Source: Bartonella taylorii (GTDB lineage Bacteria; Pseudomonadota; Alphaproteobacteria; Rhizobiales; Rhizobiaceae). From it: a stretch of 64,000 nt of DNA. This document shows, piece after piece, positions 54,701 through 64,000 of the stretch. The translations under genes and the position numbers were made by a program. Under the pieces are notes generated by a model. It searched no databases and had not been told where the DNA came from. It saw nothing but the letters and a program-made list of their open reading frames with translations. The stretch covers positions 885,001 through 949,000 of the forward strand of contig NZ_CP083693.1 of the NCBI RefSeq assembly GCF_023920105.1. The letters run 5' to 3'. Position 1 is the first letter of the stretch, and the number at the start of each line of letters is the position of its first letter.

Positions 54701-56029
54701 TCAAATTAACATTGCTAATGGATTTTCAATCATCTTCTTAAAAGTCCGCGCAAGCTCTGCTGCTAACGCACCATCAACAGCACGATGATCAGCAGAAATC
54801 GTAACCGACATGACCGTTGCAACCACCAATGCACCATTTTTAACAACAGCCCGCTGTTCACCTGCTCCAATCGCAAAAATCGTCGCATGCGGCGGATTAA
54901 GAATAGCAGAAAAACTTTTCACACCATACATCCCCATATTTGATACAGCTGTTGTTCCCCCCTGATATTCTTCCATTTTTAACTTGCGCTCACGTGCACG
55001 CTTTGCAAAATCCTTCATCTCATGAGAAATAATCGATAAAGATTTTCCTTCTGCATGACGAACAATTGGTGTAATTAATCCATTTGCAACAGATACAGCT
55101 ACCCCAACATCACAATGTTTGTGATGAAGTATTCCATCTTCAAGCCAAGATACATTTGCATCAGGAACTGCCTTCAAAGAAAGCGCTACCGCTTTAATAA
55201 TCATGTCGTTAACGGAAAGTTTGTAAACAGGCGTAGCCCCTTCTTGCGTCTTAACCATCGGTGCCGCAGCATTCAATTGCGTACGCAACTCCAATAACGC
55301 ATCGAGTTCGCAATCTAGAGTCACATAGAAATGTGGTATTTTTTGCTTTGATTCCACCAAACGTTTAGCGATTGTTTTACGCATATTATTATGGGGTATG
55401 AATGTGTATTCATCTTCTTTGAAAAGTTGCAATATCTGTTTATCAGAAGCAGCTGCCACTATCGGCTGATCAATTTGTGATGAGCCAGAAGTCCTTAAAA
55501 TACCACTATCTACAGCTTTTTCTACATCACACTTGATAATACGCCCATGAGGACCGCTCCCAGTAACAAGTGATAAATCAAGGCCCGCATGAGCCGCTAA
55601 TCGCCGCGCTAAGGGAGAAGCAAATAGGCGTATGTCTTTTTTATCTTTTTTTACTAACTGCTGATTCAGCGATACAGGAGACACCTGTGCTGTCTTTAAA
55701 TCTTCCTGTTTTGCATCTTTTAATTCTTTGATTGCAAAAGAGGCAGAGATTTCTTCTGTAACCTTTGCAGCCTCGGCCAAATCTTCACCTTCTTCTGCTA
55801 AAACAGCAATTAAACTATTCACTTTAACGCCTTGCGTTCCAGCAGGAACAACGATCTTAGCAACCTTTCCCTCATCAACAGCCTCTATTTCCATTGTTGC
55901 TTTATCTGTCTCAATTTCAGCAATAACATCACCAGAGGAAACCTTATCTCCTGCTTTAACATTCCATTTTGATAAAGTCCCTTCTTCCATCGTTGGAGAA
56001 AGCGCGGGCATTGTAATTTTAATGGGCAT
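54701..56029 (-). CDS. pdhC: Pyruvate dehydrogenase E2 (dihydrolipoyl acetyltransferase)
   Basis: The 442-residue E2 transfers acetyl groups to CoA. It has one lipoyl domain with lysine in EIETDKATMEIEAVDEG, a long linker, an E1/E3-binding domain (LFASPLARRLAAHAGLDLSLV), and the catalytic domain with TISADHRAVDGALAAEL. It is 14 bases downstream of pdhB. An alphaproteobacterial mitochondrial-type PDH is shown by the split alpha/beta E1. Confidence 0.96.
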   Translation of the reverse strand: MPIKITMPALSPTMEEGTLSKWNVKAGDKVSSGDVIAEIETDKATMEIEAVDEGKVAKIVVPAGTQGVKVNSLIAVLAEEGEDLAEAAKVTEEISASFAIKELKDAKQEDLKTAQVSPVSLNQQLVKKDKKDIRLFASPLARRLAAHAGLDLSLVTGSGPHGRIIKCDVEKAVDSGILRTSGSSQIDQPIVAAASDKQILQLFKEDEYTFIPHNNMRKTIAKRLVESKQKIPHFYVTLDCELDALLELRTQLNAAAPMVKTQEGATPVYKLSVNDMIIKAVALSLKAVPDANVSWLEDGILHHKHCDVGVAVSVANGLITPIVRHAEGKSLSIISHEMKDFAKRARERKLKMEEYQGGTTAVSNMGMYGVKSFSAILNPPHATIFAIGAGEQRAVVKNGALVVATVMSVTISADHRAVDGALAAELARTFKKMIENPLAMLI

Positions 56030-56043
56030 AGTGCTTTCCTCCG

Positions 56044-57417
56044 TTATGCTTTATAAGTCACAGACTTAACGGCTTCGACAATTTCAGCAATGTTGGGCAA
56101 AGCCAATTTTTCAAGATTGGCAGCATAAGGCATGGGAACATCCTTGCCAGAAATTGTAGCAACTGGCGCATCAAGATAGTCAAAAGCCTGCTGCATAACA
56201 CGCGTTGCTATTTCAGTGCCAACGGATGACTGAGGATACCCCTCTTCAATTGTTACCAAACGACCTGTCTTTTTAACTGAAGAAAGAATTGTTGGAAGAT
56301 CCATCGGACGAATTGTCCGTAGATCAATTAATTCTACATCAATACCTAGTTTTTCAATTTCTTGCAACGCTTGAACTGCATAATGCATCCCAATTCCACA
56401 CGCAACAATCGTAACATCTTGCCCAGATTTATGAATACGTGCCCGACCGATAGGTAAAACAAAATCATCTATTTGAGGAACGTCAAATTGATGACCATAC
56501 AAAATCTCATTTTCAAGAAAAATAACAGGATTATCATCACGAATAGCAGCTTTTAGCAAACCTTTTGCATCTGCAGCACTATAAGGCATAACAACTTTAA
56601 GACCTGGCACATGACTATACCATGCGGCATAGCACTGAGAATGTTGAGCGCCTACACGCGCAGCCGCACCATTGGGACCACGAAAAACCATAGGAGCGGT
56701 CATTTGTCCACCAGACATATAACGCGTTTTTGCTGCTGAGTTGATAATTTGATCAATTGCCTGCATAGCAAAATTAAACGTCATGAACTCAACAATGGGA
56801 CGCAACCCTCCAAAGGCAGCACCAACAGCTAATCCTGCAAAACCATGTTCTGTGATTGGTGTATCGATAACTCTGCGTGCACCAAATTCTTCCAATAAAC
56901 CTTGGCTAACTTTATAAGCACCTTGATATTGCGCTACTTCTTCTCCCAACAGAAAAACCATCTCATCACGCCGCATCTCTTCAACCATAGCCTGATTAAG
57001 CGCTTCACGTACTGTCATTGTAACTGTTTGTGTCCCAGCTGGAATATCAAAATCAGGAGTGGTATCAAAGCTAGGAGGAGCTGGTATTAACGAAGAAAGA
57101 GAGGAAGATACAGCTTCAGTTTTTTGAGGTATATTCAAAGAATTAGTAGTCTGTGAAATATCCTCAACACTTTCATCTTCCTCCAACAATACCGCAATAA
57201 CGGTATTAACCTTCACACCTTCAGAACCTTCAAGCACATAAATTTTGCCAAGAGTTCCTTCATCTACAGCCTCTACTTCCATTATTGCTTTATCCGTTTC
57301 AATTTCGGCAATTGCATCACCAGAGCTAATTTTATCGCCTTCTTTCTTTAGCCATTTAGATAATTTACCTTCTTCCATCGTTGGTGAAAGCGCCGGCATC
57401 AAAATATCAATAGACAT
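56044..57417 (-). CDS. pdhB: Pyruvate dehydrogenase E1 beta with N-terminal lipoyl domain
   Basis: The 457-residue protein is E1-beta with an extra lipoyl domain at its N-terminus (lysine in [17 protein letters not shown]), a flexible Ser/Pro/Thr linker of about 55 residues, then the transketolase-like domain starting [20 protein letters not shown]. It includes [22 protein letters not shown] and [20 protein letters not shown]. Such lipoylated E1-beta is known in rhizobia. It is 16 bases after pdhA. Confidence 0.96.
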   Translation of the reverse strand: MSIDILMPALSPTMEEGKLSKWLKKEGDKISSGDAIAEIETDKAIMEVEAVDEGTLGKIYVLEGSEGVKVNTVIAVLLEEDESVEDISQTTNSLNIPQKTEAVSSSLSSLIPAPPSFDTTPDFDIPAGTQTVTMTVREALNQAMVEEMRRDEMVFLLGEEVAQYQGAYKVSQGLLEEFGARRVIDTPITEHGFAGLAVGAAFGGLRPIVEFMTFNFAMQAIDQIINSAAKTRYMSGGQMTAPMVFRGPNGAAARVGAQHSQCYAAWYSHVPGLKVVMPYSAADAKGLLKAAIRDDNPVIFLENEILYGHQFDVPQIDDFVLPIGRARIHKSGQDVTIVACGIGMHYAVQALQEIEKLGIDVELIDLRTIRPMDLPTILSSVKKTGRLVTIEEGYPQSSVGTEIATRVMQQAFDYLDAPVATISGKDVPMPYAANLEKLALPNIAEIVEAVKSVTYKA

Positions 57418-57433
57418 ACTTGCTTCCCTCGCA

Positions 57434-58474
57434 TCAAACTAAAACATCAGTATAGAGCTCAGAAGCATCTGGCTCTTGATCACTTTGCGCAAAATCCGCC
57501 GCATCCGCAACAACCGCACGCACTTCTTTATCAATAGACTTTAAATCGTCTTCGCTCGCAAAACCTTGTTCAAGAATGCGATTCTTCACCTGATCAATCG
57601 GATCGTGATCCTCTTTTATTTTCTGAACCTCTTCTTTTGAGCGATATTTTGCTGGATCAGACATGGAATGACCACGATAGCGATAGGTCTGCATATCAAG
57701 AATAATCGGCCCTTTGCCCGAACGCGCCCAAGAAATTGCTTCATCAGCAGCTCCTTTTACTGCTCGAACGTCCATACCGTCAACAACAATGCCTGGAATT
57801 TCAAAAGAAAGACCACGACGAGAAAAATCCGTCTCTGCCGATGCACGCACAACTGATGTTCCCATAGCATACTGATTATTTTCAATAATATAAACAACAG
57901 GAAGTTTCCAAAGTGAAGCCATATTAAAACTTTCGTAAACCTGCCCCTGATTAGCAGCACCATCACCAAAATACACCAATGTCACATTATCTTTACCAAG
58001 GTACTGATTCGAAAATGCCAAACCGGAGCCAATTGGAACCTGCGCGCCAACAATACCATGTCCACCATAAAAATTCTTTTCTTTAGAAAACATATGCATC
58101 GAGCCCCCCTTCCCCTTAGAAAAGCCACCTTGACGCCCCGTGAGTTCTGCCATGACACCACGCGGACTCATACCAACCGCCAGCATATGCCCATGATCAC
58201 GATAAGACGTAATAACTTGATCGCCTTCTTTAGCCGCCTTCAGCGTTCCAATAACAACAGCTTCCTGCCCAATGTAGAGATGACAAAAACCACCAATAAG
58301 CCCCATACCATAAAGTTGCCCTGCTTTTTCTTCAAAACGACGAATTAAAAGCATCTCACGATAGGCATCAATTTCTTCTTCTTTTGTAAAACGCGCTATT
58401 GGTGCTCTCTTTGTGGTGTTTGATAATGCAGTGCACACCACCGACGCAGAACCTTTTTTAGACCTTTCTGCCAT
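57434..58474 (-). CDS. pdhA: Pyruvate dehydrogenase E1 alpha
   Basis: The 346-residue E1-alpha binds thiamine diphosphate ([20 protein letters not shown] to ENNQYAMGT) and, with PdhB, decarboxylates pyruvate. Other features: [32 protein letters not shown] and the phosphorylation-loop region [15 protein letters not shown]. It is the first gene of the PDH operon, about 120 bases after ftsB. It is a heterotetrameric E1, unlike AceE of E. coli. Confidence 0.96.
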   Translation of the reverse strand: MAERSKKGSASVVCTALSNTTKRAPIARFTKEEEIDAYREMLLIRRFEEKAGQLYGMGLIGGFCHLYIGQEAVVIGTLKAAKEGDQVITSYRDHGHMLAVGMSPRGVMAELTGRQGGFSKGKGGSMHMFSKEKNFYGGHGIVGAQVPIGSGLAFSNQYLGKDNVTLVYFGDGAANQGQVYESFNMASLWKLPVVYIIENNQYAMGTSVVRASAETDFSRRGLSFEIPGIVVDGMDVRAVKGAADEAISWARSGKGPIILDMQTYRYRGHSMSDPAKYRSKEEVQKIKEDHDPIDQVKNRILEQGFASEDDLKSIDKEVRAVVADAADFAQSDQEPDASELYTDVLV

Positions 58475-58592
58475 ATTAAACTCCCTTTTATGATTATTTA
58501 GGAATAACCTTTACGAACAAAAGTTACAAGCATTATCAATCAGCTCAAACACTACCATAGGTAATTGTTTCAAAATATTTTTTGAAATTATA

Positions 58593-58910
58593 TCATTTAC
58601 AAGGAGTTAGGATTGTCAATTCATTTGGCTTGGAAAAGTTTAAATTTTTCCGGATATACTCATCCAACATATCTTTTTCAATGTGCCCATTGCGCAAAAG
58701 AGAAATACGCTTTTCCATGTATATCCGTTTAGATTCTACTTTATGAAGTTCCTCTTCTAATTCAACAATATGTTGATTAACTTCACTGCGTGAATATAAC
58801 CCGTATTCACCATGATAAATGTGATAACTGAAATAGCTCAAAACTCCCACCGTCATAAGTGGTAGTACAAAGCGCACTTTGATTGATCGGCGTTTCTGCT
58901 TTGTCCACAT
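58593..58910 (-). CDS. ftsB: Septum formation initiator FtsB/DivIC
   Basis: The 105-residue protein has one N-terminal span (FVLPLMTVGVLSYFSYHIYHG) and a leucine-zipper-like coiled coil (VNQHIVELEEELHKVESKRI), the layout of FtsB, which with FtsL and FtsQ activates septal wall synthesis. The conserved C-terminal part is DMLDEYIRKNLNFSKPNE. It lies between eno and pdhA, its usual place in alphaproteobacteria. The first roughly 52 codons are repeated at 59541-59698. Confidence 0.9.
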   Translation of the reverse strand: MWTKQKRRSIKVRFVLPLMTVGVLSYFSYHIYHGEYGLYSRSEVNQHIVELEEELHKVESKRIYMEKRISLLRNGHIEKDMLDEYIRKNLNFSKPNELTILTPCK

Positions 58911-59540
58911 AAAATAGCACAGTCTTTATAGCATAATCCTCTTAATAATTAGCCAAACTATGCATAATTTTATTAATACCTCATTACCAAATGACCTACA
59001 GGAAAATGATTTGTAGAGCTATACACTAAAATACCTCTTATATAACAAGACTATGCCATATTAGCTTCTGTTATATCATAACCCTCTGTATTCACTAATT
59101 TGTAACTCCATGCCCATTTTGGTCAGTAAATTTTCCTGTTAAAATAAATATAAGATCAATAACCTGCCAAATCAAAGTCACAGCCAATCTAATAATTGAT
59201 AAAAACAAAATAAGTATTAAAATACCCGTTCTAATTTTACCAACCATAAAGCGATGGATCCTCAACAAACTAACAAACAATAGCTCCTATCACTTGTGAT
59301 TGTTCTGACGGTTTTTCCAGCAAGAGAGGAACAACCGATTTAATGGAATCACCTTCACAACAAAATCAACAGCATCACCAACCCTCGGCGGCTTTTTCCT
59401 AACTAATCCCAAGTCGCGAATTGATAGCACTTACCATTATCACCCACAACAAGATAACTCTCTTGATCCTGACCAAAATTTTACCTCTCATCTTTACCAG
59501 CTCTAAAATTGTTACTTATGTGTTATTTATAAATAAATTT
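58753..59540. repeat. Left copy of a tandem duplication of about 787 bp
   Basis: This copy runs from about codon 52 of ftsB, through its upstream region, to the 5' end of a decayed TM2 gene. It matches 59541-60328 at a constant offset: 58910 aligns with 59698 (788), and TM2 segments at 59229 and 60011 differ by 782. The copies are clearly diverged, so the event is old. The boundaries are set by eye. Confidence 0.75.
59095..59491 (-). pseudogene. Decayed TM2-domain gene
   Basis: This is the degenerate paralogue of the intact gene at 59876-60280. The start ATG at 59491 survives, but a frameshift follows soon after. The next segment then reads GQDQESYLVVGDNGKCYQFA, and a TAG at 59405 replaces the Trp codon of TWDW. 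The 3' end still encodes HRFMVGKIRTGILIL and GKFTDQNG-like sequence. A 61-codon remnant frame at its end could be expressed only by internal initiation. It is judged non-functional. Confidence 0.8.
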
Positions 59541-59698
59541 CTTCTAGCTTGATAATATGTTGATAAACTTTACTGCGTGAATACAACTTGTACCCACCGT
59601 GATAAATGTGATAATTAAAGTAGCTTAAAATTCTCCTCCGCTATAAGCGGCAATATAAAATATATCTTGATTACTTTACAAGTTTATTTTGACCGTAT
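59541..59698 (-). pseudogene. 5' fragment of ftsB in the duplicated unit
   Basis: This matches the first roughly 52 codons of ftsB. The ATG has become ATA (59696-59698) and the segment ends abruptly at the duplication junction. It contains divergent copies of the MWTKQ-like start and the YFSYHIYHG span region. It has no intact frame. Confidence 0.75.
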
Positions 59699-59875
59699 AA
59701 AATAGTACAGTCTTTTTCACTACTTTTAATAAATTATGCATAATTTTTATTAATGTACATTATAAAATACATATAGCAAAACAATTCAGTATCATACACT
59801 TAAATAACTTTACCACAATAAAGTAAACAGTATTATCTACTCTTTATACTTTATATTACAATAATATAACTTCTA

Positions 59876-60280
59876 CTAATGTATAATTTTCCTCCCATCT
59901 TTGTCAGTAAACCTCCCAGAGACAATAACTATAAAGTCAACAATTGCCCAAATCCCTGTAATTACTAACCCAGCAAGTGTTAAAGATAGAATAAGCATTA
60001 AAGCACCGGTTCTAACTTTACCAACCATAAAACGGTGAACACCAAATACACCGGTGAACCAACAAATAAGTGCAAGCATTAATTTAAAATTTTCTGAACT
60101 TTGCTGGAACAATGGAAAAACAGAACTGACGGTATCCTCTGCGCACATAAAATCAACAGCATCACCCACCCTCGGTGGATTTTTTCCTAACCAATCCCAA
60201 GTCGAAAACTGATAACGCTTACCATCATCACCGGAAATGAGATACGTTCCCTGCTCTTGACTAATAATTATACCTCTCAT
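59876..60280 (-). CDS. TM2 domain-containing membrane protein
   Basis: This 134-residue protein has an N-terminal beta-rich segment (RGIIISQEQGTYLISGDDGK to WLGKNPPRVGDAVDF) and a C-terminal TM2 domain of two helices joined by a short turn: LMLALICWFTGVFGVHRFM and GALMLILSLTLAGLVITGIW, ending with FTDKDG. The GVHRFMVGK turn is the TM2 hallmark. The ATG at 60280 has AGGTG upstream; a GTG at 60289 is possible. The function is unknown. It lies between eno and ftsB and has a decayed sister copy to its left. Confidence 0.85.
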   Translation of the reverse strand: MRGIIISQEQGTYLISGDDGKRYQFSTWDWLGKNPPRVGDAVDFMCAEDTVSSVFPLFQQSSENFKLMLALICWFTGVFGVHRFMVGKVRTGALMLILSLTLAGLVITGIWAIVDFIVIVSGRFTDKDGRKIIH

Positions 60281-60371
60281 CTTTAACACCTATAAAATTG
60301 TTGTATACATATCTTACAGTTAAATTTTATAATCTCAATGAAATCACAATCTAAAATCTTATGCTCATGAC

Positions 60372-61667
<1,296 letters not shown>

Positions 61668-61709
61668 CTATTCATTTTAAACGCCATAATGATGGAATAT
61701 CTTCTCTAT

Positions 61710-62546
61710 TCAATTCATCTTTTTTGATAAATAATCAAATTTCATTAAAGTCTCAAGAAGCCTTTGCAAATGATCAATTTTAACCATATTAGGCCCATCA
61801 GAAGGCGCATTATCTGGGTCTTGATGCGTTTCTAAAAACACACCTGCCACTCCAACAGAAACAGCTGCACGCGCCAAAACTTCAACAAATTGACGCTGTC
61901 CACCAGATGAATTCCCTTGCCCTCCTGGCTCTTGAACAGAATGTGTTGCATCAAAAATAACAGGAGCACCAAATGAACGTAAAATAGGCAATGAACGCAT
62001 ATCAGAAATAAGTCGATTATAACCAAATGACGTGCCTCGCTCACAAAGCATAACATTCAGATTACCACTTTGCGTAACCTTTCTTAAAACATTTTCCATA
62101 TCCCATGGTGCCAGAAACTGTCCTTTTTTAATATTGATAACACGGCCCGTTTTGGCTGCTGCTGTCAAAAGATCTGTTTGACGACATAAAAAAGCGGGTA
62201 TTTGCAAAATATCTACCGTTGACGCAACAAGTGTGCATTGCTCTTCTGTATGAACATCAGTCAATACCGGACAATTAAATTCCTTCTTCAAATCAGAAAA
62301 AATAGCCATTGCTTTTTCAAGACCAATGCCACGTGCCGCACTTATGGATGTTCTGTTGGCTTTATCGTAACTAGATTTATAAACAAACCCAATACCAATT
62401 TGATCTGTAATTGTTTTAATCCGTCCAGCCATTTCAAAAGCATGATCTCGGCTTTCCATCTGGCACGGTCCCGCAATCAATGAAAGAGAGGCTCTATTTG
62501 AAAAGATAACATTCCCAACTTTCACAATGGCATTTGATTTAAACAT
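61710..62546 (-). CDS. kdsA: 3-deoxy-8-phosphooctulonate synthase
   Basis: KdsA condenses phosphoenolpyruvate with arabinose 5-phosphate to form Kdo-8-phosphate for lipopolysaccharide. The 278-residue protein has LIAGPCQMESRDHAFEMAGR, SYDKANRTSISAARGIGLEK, LTDVHTEEQC and IFDATHSVQEPGG. The ATG at 62546 follows GAGGGATATA; an in-frame TTG four codons upstream overlaps that site. It is between pyrG and eno, as in many alphaproteobacteria. Confidence 0.96.
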   Translation of the reverse strand: MFKSNAIVKVGNVIFSNRASLSLIAGPCQMESRDHAFEMAGRIKTITDQIGIGFVYKSSYDKANRTSISAARGIGLEKAMAIFSDLKKEFNCPVLTDVHTEEQCTLVASTVDILQIPAFLCRQTDLLTAAAKTGRVINIKKGQFLAPWDMENVLRKVTQSGNLNVMLCERGTSFGYNRLISDMRSLPILRSFGAPVIFDATHSVQEPGGQGNSSGGQRQFVEVLARAAVSVGVAGVFLETHQDPDNAPSDGPNMVKIDHLQRLLETLMKFDYLSKKMN

Positions 62547-62582
62547 TATATCCCTCAAAAAGCAAATAATCCAATTTATGCA

Positions 62583-64000
62583 TTAAACTAATCGGCTCTG
62601 TTCCACAGTGGCTTTAATAAAAGAAGAAAAAAGCGGGTGTGGATCAAATGGACGTGACTTTAATTCTGGATGATATTGAACACCTATGAACCATGGATGA
62701 TCTACATATTCTATTGTTTCTGGCAAAATACCATCTGGAGACATACCAGAAAAAATCAAACCACACTGTTCTAGCTTGTCTTTATAATCAATATTTACTT
62801 CATAACGATGACGATGTCGTTCACAAATCCTTGTCCTCCCATAAATTTGGGCAATATGGCTGCCTACCTTTAATTCAGCTGCAAAAGCACCAAGGCGCAT
62901 TGATCCACCAAGATTTCCACATTTTGTACGTTTCTCAAGAACATCCCCTTTGAGCCATTCTGTCATCAAACCCACAATTGGATTTTTTGTTTCGCAAAAT
63001 TCACTTGATGAAGCATTTTCAATCTGTGCAATATTGCGCGCAGCTTCTATGCAAGCCAATTGCATTCCAAAGCAAATACCTAAAAACGGAACTTTAAGTT
63101 CCCGCGCAAATTGAATCGCTTGAATTTTACCTTCTGCACCACGTGCTCCAAACGCACCAGGAACCAAAATTCCATGAACTTTTTGCAAATAGGACGCAGA
63201 TTCTTCTTTTTCAAGAAGTTCCGCTTCAATCCATTCAATATTAACTTTTACTTTATTGGCTAAACCACCATGCGCAATCGCTTCAGTAAGAGATTTATAA
63301 GCATCCTTCAATCCCGTATATTTCCCAACAACAGCAACTGTTACTTCCCCTTCAGGATGGTGAATCCGATGTGTAATATCTTCCCAACGATCCATTTTAG
63401 GTTTAGGTGTCGGATTTATTCCAAAAGCGGAAAGAACTTCTGAATCTAACCCCTCTTTATGATATGCTATGGGAACATCATAAATCGTTGGCATATCCAA
63501 TGCCTGAATAACTGCATTTGGGCGAACATTACAAAAAAGTGATAATTTACTCCGTTCTGTTTCTGGAATAGGACGATCTGCACGTACCAATAAAATATCA
63601 GGGGCAATACCAATTGATTGTAATTCTTTGACCGAATGTTGTGTTGGTTTGGTTTTTAACTCACCAGCCGAAGAGATATAAGGCATTAATGTAAGATGTA
63701 CATAAACAACACTTTGCCTCGGCAATTCATTTTGGAGCTGACGAATCGCTTCTAGAAACGGCATTGCTTCAATATCACCAACCGTTCCACCTATTTCACA
63801 CAAAACAAAGTCAAATTCTTCGTTTTCCGTAGTAATGAATCTCTTAATTTCATCGGTAACATGAGGAATAACCTGAACCGTTGCCCCCAAATAATCACCA
63901 CGTCGTTCTCGTTCAATGATATTGCGATAAATACGCCCTGTTGTGATATTATCTTGGCTATTTGCAGAACGGCCGGTAAAACGCTCATAATGACCAAGAT
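62583..64000 (-). CDS. pyrG: CTP synthase (5' end outside the window)
   Basis: About 471 C-terminal residues are present. The first visible residues LGHYERFTG belong to the synthetase domain, so about 70 N-terminal residues lie beyond base 64000. The synthetase domain continues with [20 protein letters not shown]. The glutaminase domain has its nucleophile in [18 protein letters not shown] and the His-Glu pair in [17 protein letters not shown]. The enzyme makes CTP from UTP with glutamine. It is 36 bases upstream of kdsA on the same strand. Confidence 0.96.
   Translation of the reverse strand, partial: LGHYERFTGRSANSQDNITTGRIYRNIIERERRGDYLGATVQVIPHVTDEIKRFITTENEEFDFVLCEIGGTVGDIEAMPFLEAIRQLQNELPRQSVVYVHLTLMPYISSAGELKTKPTQHSVKELQSIGIAPDILLVRADRPIPETERSKLSLFCNVRPNAVIQALDMPTIYDVPIAYHKEGLDSEVLSAFGINPTPKPKMDRWEDITHRIHHPEGEVTVAVVGKYTGLKDAYKSLTEAIAHGGLANKVKVNIEWIEAELLEKEESASYLQKVHGILVPGAFGARGAEGKIQAIQFARELKVPFLGICFGMQLACIEAARNIAQIENASSSEFCETKNPIVGLMTEWLKGDVLEKRTKCGNLGGSMRLGAFAAELKVGSHIAQIYGRTRICERHRHRYEVNIDYKDKLEQCGLIFSGMSPDGILPETIEYVDHPWFIGVQYHPELKSRPFDPHPLFSSFIKATVEQSRLV

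Larger units (their letters stand above)
59541..60328. repeat. Right copy of the tandem duplication
   Basis: This copy holds the truncated ftsB fragment and the intact TM2 gene; it ends about 60328, before the eno stop. The order inferred for the ancestor is eno, TM2 gene, ftsB, pdhA on the minus strand. Confidence 0.75.

Overview
The window is a chromosomal segment of an alphaproteobacterium of the order Hyphomicrobiales (Rhizobiales), most probably a Bartonella. The DNA is AT-rich by eye. It carries a RirA-type iron regulator, NtrY/NtrX, an EipB-like (DUF1849) envelope protein, a DUF2155 gene beside an NDUFA12-like gene, a fused IspDF, and a PdhB with its own lipoyl domain. The RpoB, RpoC and EF-Tu sequences look like those of Bartonella. 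The species is not called. The window is almost entirely core genome. No prophage, insertion sequence, CRISPR array or secretion locus was found.

Layout. 0.3-3.7 kb: rpsB-tsf-pyrH-frr on the minus strand, with a structured rpsB leader. 3.7-10.4 kb: eipB-like gene, RidA, HIT protein, clpS-clpA, a D-Ala-D-Ala carboxypeptidase with a SPOR domain, and a small unknown gene. 10.4-14.9 kb: gene-poor, with sdaA, a nitroreductase and a MerR regulator. 14.9-29.2 kb: one long minus-strand cluster in the order tRNA-Tyr, tRNA-Gly, tuf, tRNA-Trp, secE, nusG, rplK, rplA, rplJ, rplL, rpoB, rpoC. It opens with a near-consensus promoter, closes with a strong terminator, and has RNA hairpins at the rplK leader and between rplL, rpoB and rpoC. 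29.2-38.2 kb: rlmB, a rhomboid protease, DUF2155, NDUFA12-like, gatB, tig, tRNA-Leu, trmFO and an HU gene, with two gaps of about 0.6 kb. 38.4-43.1 kb: the proteolysis cluster clpP-clpX-lon. 43.3-44.1 kb: a decayed glycosyltransferase gene. 44.1-49.1 kb: ntrY-ntrX-trkA. 49.3-51.4 kb: rirA-ispDF-cinA. 51.5-58.5 kb: pdhA-pdhB-pdhC-lpdA-lipA-ratA, that is, the pyruvate dehydrogenase complex with lipoyl synthase. 58.6-64 kb: ftsB, a tandemly duplicated segment with a TM2-domain gene, eno, kdsA and pyrG (cut by the window end).

Points for a second look: ispDF has no ATG, GTG or TTG start and appears to begin at ATT, in frame with rirA; a tandem duplication of about 787 bp has left one decayed TM2 gene and one ftsB fragment; NtrX lacks the GAFTGA loop; structured leaders precede rpsB and rplK, the latter with a possible 25-residue leader ORF; a possible 31-residue membrane peptide lies upstream of sdaA. 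I did not find a convincing new multi-gene system.
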